Assembly: GCA_023426365.1 (NCBI GenBank)
Contig: JAFAAW010000091.1
Coordinates: 1 to 15,629, forward strand
Direction of reading: 5' to 3'
Source: Pseudomonadota bacterium
GTDB lineage: Bacteria; Pseudomonadota; Alphaproteobacteria; Rhodospirillales; Magnetospirillaceae
Length of the DNA stretch: 15,629 nt
Positions 14,229 to 15,629 of the stretch are shown in pieces (the stretch's first letter is position 1; each line of letters begins with the position of its first letter). The position numbers and the translations under genes are program-made. Under the pieces are notes generated by a model, which was not told the DNA's origin, searched no databases, and was given only the letters and a program-made list of their open reading frames with translations.

Positions 14229-15161
14229 ATGCTTCGCTCTACGTTGGCCGCCGTCCTGTTCGTGACCCTGCCCGCCATTGCCGCCGCCCAGGGCAATCAG
14301 GCGCCGATCAACCTGCTGCCGCCGGCGGCCCCGCGCGAAGCCCCGCCCAACATTCCCGCCGCCGACAAGCCGCTGCTGGAGGAGCCGACGCCGGGTTTCC
14401 AGCCGCTGCGCCCGCTTGAGGCCGAGGCGCCGCCCGATGCGGCCCCGGTGCAGGCGGCCCCCGTTCAGCCCCCCCCCGTTCAGGCGGAACCCCCGGCGCC
14501 GCGGCTGGCCGAACCCTTGCCTTCGGCGCCGCTGAGCGTCCCGCAAGCATCCCCCCTGCCCGTCCCGCCGCCCCAGGCCGAGGCCGAACCGGCCCGCATG
14601 CCCATGGGCCAGCCCGCCGCCATGGCCGACGTAACGGCGCCGCCGGCCGGCTTGCCGTCGTGGGCGCTGGGCGTGCTGGTGCTGGCCGGCGCCTTCCTGG
14701 CCGCGCTGTTCGGCATCCTGACCGCGCTTCTCATGCGGCGGGCGGAAACCCGGGCGCGCCGTCGCGCGGTGGCCGCCACGCTGGCGACCGAGCTGGAAAC
14801 CCGGGCCCAAGCGTTCGAGGCCGTGCCGCTGCCGCCCAATGTGGAGGCCGGCGTGTCCTTCGTGTCCTCCGTCACCTCGCTGGCCGGCATCGACGCCGGC
14901 TTCCGGTCCACCCAGGGCAGCCTGCACCTGCTGCCGGAAAAGCTGGCGGCCCACGTGTCGGTGCATTACGCCGCCGTGCAGCGCGTGTCCGATTTCGTCA
15001 AGGGCCAAAGCCTGGCGGCGGCGGTGCGCATGCTGCAGGCCAACCGCATCGGCGGCCATCCGTGCCCCGACGCCGGCGCCATGCGCGATGCCCATGTGGA
15101 ACTGGGCATGGCCTTCCGTGGCGTGGAAAAACTGACCCAGATGCTGAAAAAGCTGCGCTGA
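14229..15161 (+). CDS. Proline-rich single-pass membrane protein of unknown function
   Basis: Not recognised. The 310-residue product starts with a signal-peptide-like segment (1-20, ending AIAAA). About 120 residues rich in proline and alanine follow, with APVQ repeats near 72-86. One strong membrane helix lies at about 145-169, followed by basic residues (MRRAETRARRRA). A helical, presumably cytoplasmic domain of about 130 residues completes it (RVSDFVKGQSLAAAVRMLQ, then VEKLTQMLKKLR). By the positive-inside rule the proline-rich part would be periplasmic, spanning the cell wall. The ATG at 14229 has GAGG nine bases upstream and gives the clean signal sequence. A run of nine C (14469-14477) encodes P81-P83. 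The 94-base gap before it holds a small stem, TTTCCG/CGGAAA (14168-14185), and a possible TATGGT at 14191. Function unknown. Confidence 0.82.
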   Translation: MLRSTLAAVLFVTLPAIAAAQGNQAPINLLPPAAPREAPPNIPAADKPLLEEPTPGFQPLRPLEAEAPPDAAPVQAAPVQPPPVQAEPPAPRLAEPLPSAPLSVPQASPLPVPPPQAEAEPARMPMGQPAAMADVTAPPAGLPSWALGVLVLAGAFLAALFGILTALLMRRAETRARRRAVAATLATELETRAQAFEAVPLPPNVEAGVSFVSSVTSLAGIDAGFRSTQGSLHLLPEKLAAHVSVHYAAVQRVSDFVKGQSLAAAVRMLQANRIGGHPCPDAGAMRDAHVELGMAFRGVEKLTQMLKKLR

Positions 15162-15199
15162 GCGGCGGCCCCGGCGGCGGCGCCCGCTCGCTCAGGCGC
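15155..15199. terminator. Possible bidirectional stem-loop between convergent genes
   Basis: TGAGCG (15159-15164) pairs with CGCTCA (15189-15194). The stem extends to GCGC (15155-15158) against GCGC (15196-15199) with a one-base bulge. The loop is itself GC-rich. Each arm contains one of the two converging stop codons. No T-tract is present, so terminator function is only suggested by position. Confidence 0.35.
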
Positions 15200-15629
15200 G
15201 AATGCCGGCCAGGAAGCCGTCCACCTCGCTGCGCAGCGTGCGGGCTTCCGCCACCAGCGCCTGGGTGGCGCTGAGCATGCCGCCGGCCGAGCTTCCCGCT
15301 TCCGACGTCGCCATGGTCAACTGGCCCAGATAGGACGTGACCTGGGCGGTGCCGCTGGCCGCCTGCTGGACGTTGCGGGCGATTTCCTGGGTGGCGGCCC
15401 CCTGCTGTTCCACCGCCGCCGCGATGGCCCCCGAAATTTCGTTGATGCGGGTGATGGTGCCGACGATGGCGCGGATGGCGTCCACCGCCTGTTGGGTCGC
15501 ACCCTGCACCGCCGCGATCTGGCTGCCGATCTCGTCGGTCGCCTTGGCGGTCTGGTTGGCAAGGCTTTTCACCTCGCCCGCCACCACCGCAAAGCCCTTG
15601 CCGGCTTCGCCCGCGCGCGCCGCCTCGAT
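15192..15629 (-). CDS. Methyl-accepting chemotaxis protein, C-terminal signalling domain (5' end outside window)
   Basis: The last 145 residues of a chemoreceptor-type signal transducer that would control a CheA kinase through the cytoplasmic hairpin. The conserved hairpin-tip stretch reads IEAARAGEAGKGFAVVA and then EVKSLANQTAKAT at the window edge. A long heptad-rich helix follows, including AIAAAVEQQGAATQEIARNV, the usual descending arm with methylation-type glutamate/glutamine positions. The frame is open through base 15629, so the sensory and membrane parts lie beyond the window. The C-terminus (VDGFLAGIRA) has no NWETF-type pentapeptide for CheB/CheR docking. The input signal cannot be told. 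It converges on the proline-rich protein gene with 30 bases between stop codons. Confidence 0.95.
   Translation of the reverse strand: MEAARAGEAGKGFAVVAGEVKSLANQTAKATDEIGSQIAAVQGATQQAVDAIRAIVGTITRINEISGAIAAAVEQQGAATQEIARNVQQAASGTAQVTSYLGQLTMATSEAGSSAGGMLSATQALVAEARTLRSEVDGFLAGIRA

Noticed and set aside
12173..14296. A 707-codon open frame on the minus strand opposite the kinase
   Set aside because: The plus strand encodes clear PAS, HisKA and HATPase motifs. The opposite frame is rich in His, Gln, Gly and Ala with no recognisable motif, as expected from GC-rich antisense codons.

Overview
The window is a gene-dense, very GC-rich chromosomal segment (GC or CG at most third codon positions). 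Protein features point to an alphaproteobacterium, most likely a Rhodospirillales member of the Magnetospirillum type. These features are the Rickettsia-GltX1-like glutamyl-tRNA synthetase, the DivJ/PleC/PdhS-like kinase core, the FixL-like PAS domain and a dispersed palindromic repeat of the kind common in alphaproteobacteria. The placement is inferred from memory of these families, not from a database search.

Region 1 (1-5267, plus strand) is a housekeeping run: the 3' part of nadE (NAD+ synthase), gltX (GluRS), a palindromic intergenic repeat, cysS (CysRS), and an uncharacterised polytopic membrane protein whose GTG start overlaps the cysS stop. Region 2 (5281-7763, minus strand) is a tight four-gene operon. 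It reads mntA (nucleotidyltransferase antitoxin), hepT (HEPN toxin), a short-chain dehydrogenase, and a PanE/ApbA-like reductase that lacks two expected substrate-site asparagines. It converges on region 1 with only 13 bases between stop codons.

Region 3 (7868-11043, plus strand) starts at a divergent intergenic stretch with a good sigma-70-like promoter. It carries yicC (RNase family), gmk (guanylate kinase), a GT9 heptosyltransferase-like gene, and apt (adenine phosphoribosyltransferase). Apt appears to have its own promoter, overlapping the preceding stop codon. Purine nucleotide metabolism (gmk, apt) is the common theme, with the glycosyltransferase inserted.

Region 4 (11043-15629) begins with a 34-bp tandem repeat array forming the space between apt and a 982-residue membrane histidine kinase. 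The kinase has about seven N-terminal membrane segments and four PAS domains. The second PAS keeps the FixL heme-ligand histidine and the oxygen-contacting arginine, so it is a candidate heme oxygen sensor. No response regulator is adjacent. A proline-rich single-pass membrane protein of unknown function follows, converging on the 3' end of a methyl-accepting chemotaxis protein that leaves the window on the minus strand.

The observations most worth a second look are the FixL-like heme pocket in an orphan kinase, the 34-bp repeats in that kinase's leader, and the MntA-HepT pair with an extended antitoxin N-terminus. No CRISPR array, insertion sequence, tRNA or rRNA was seen.
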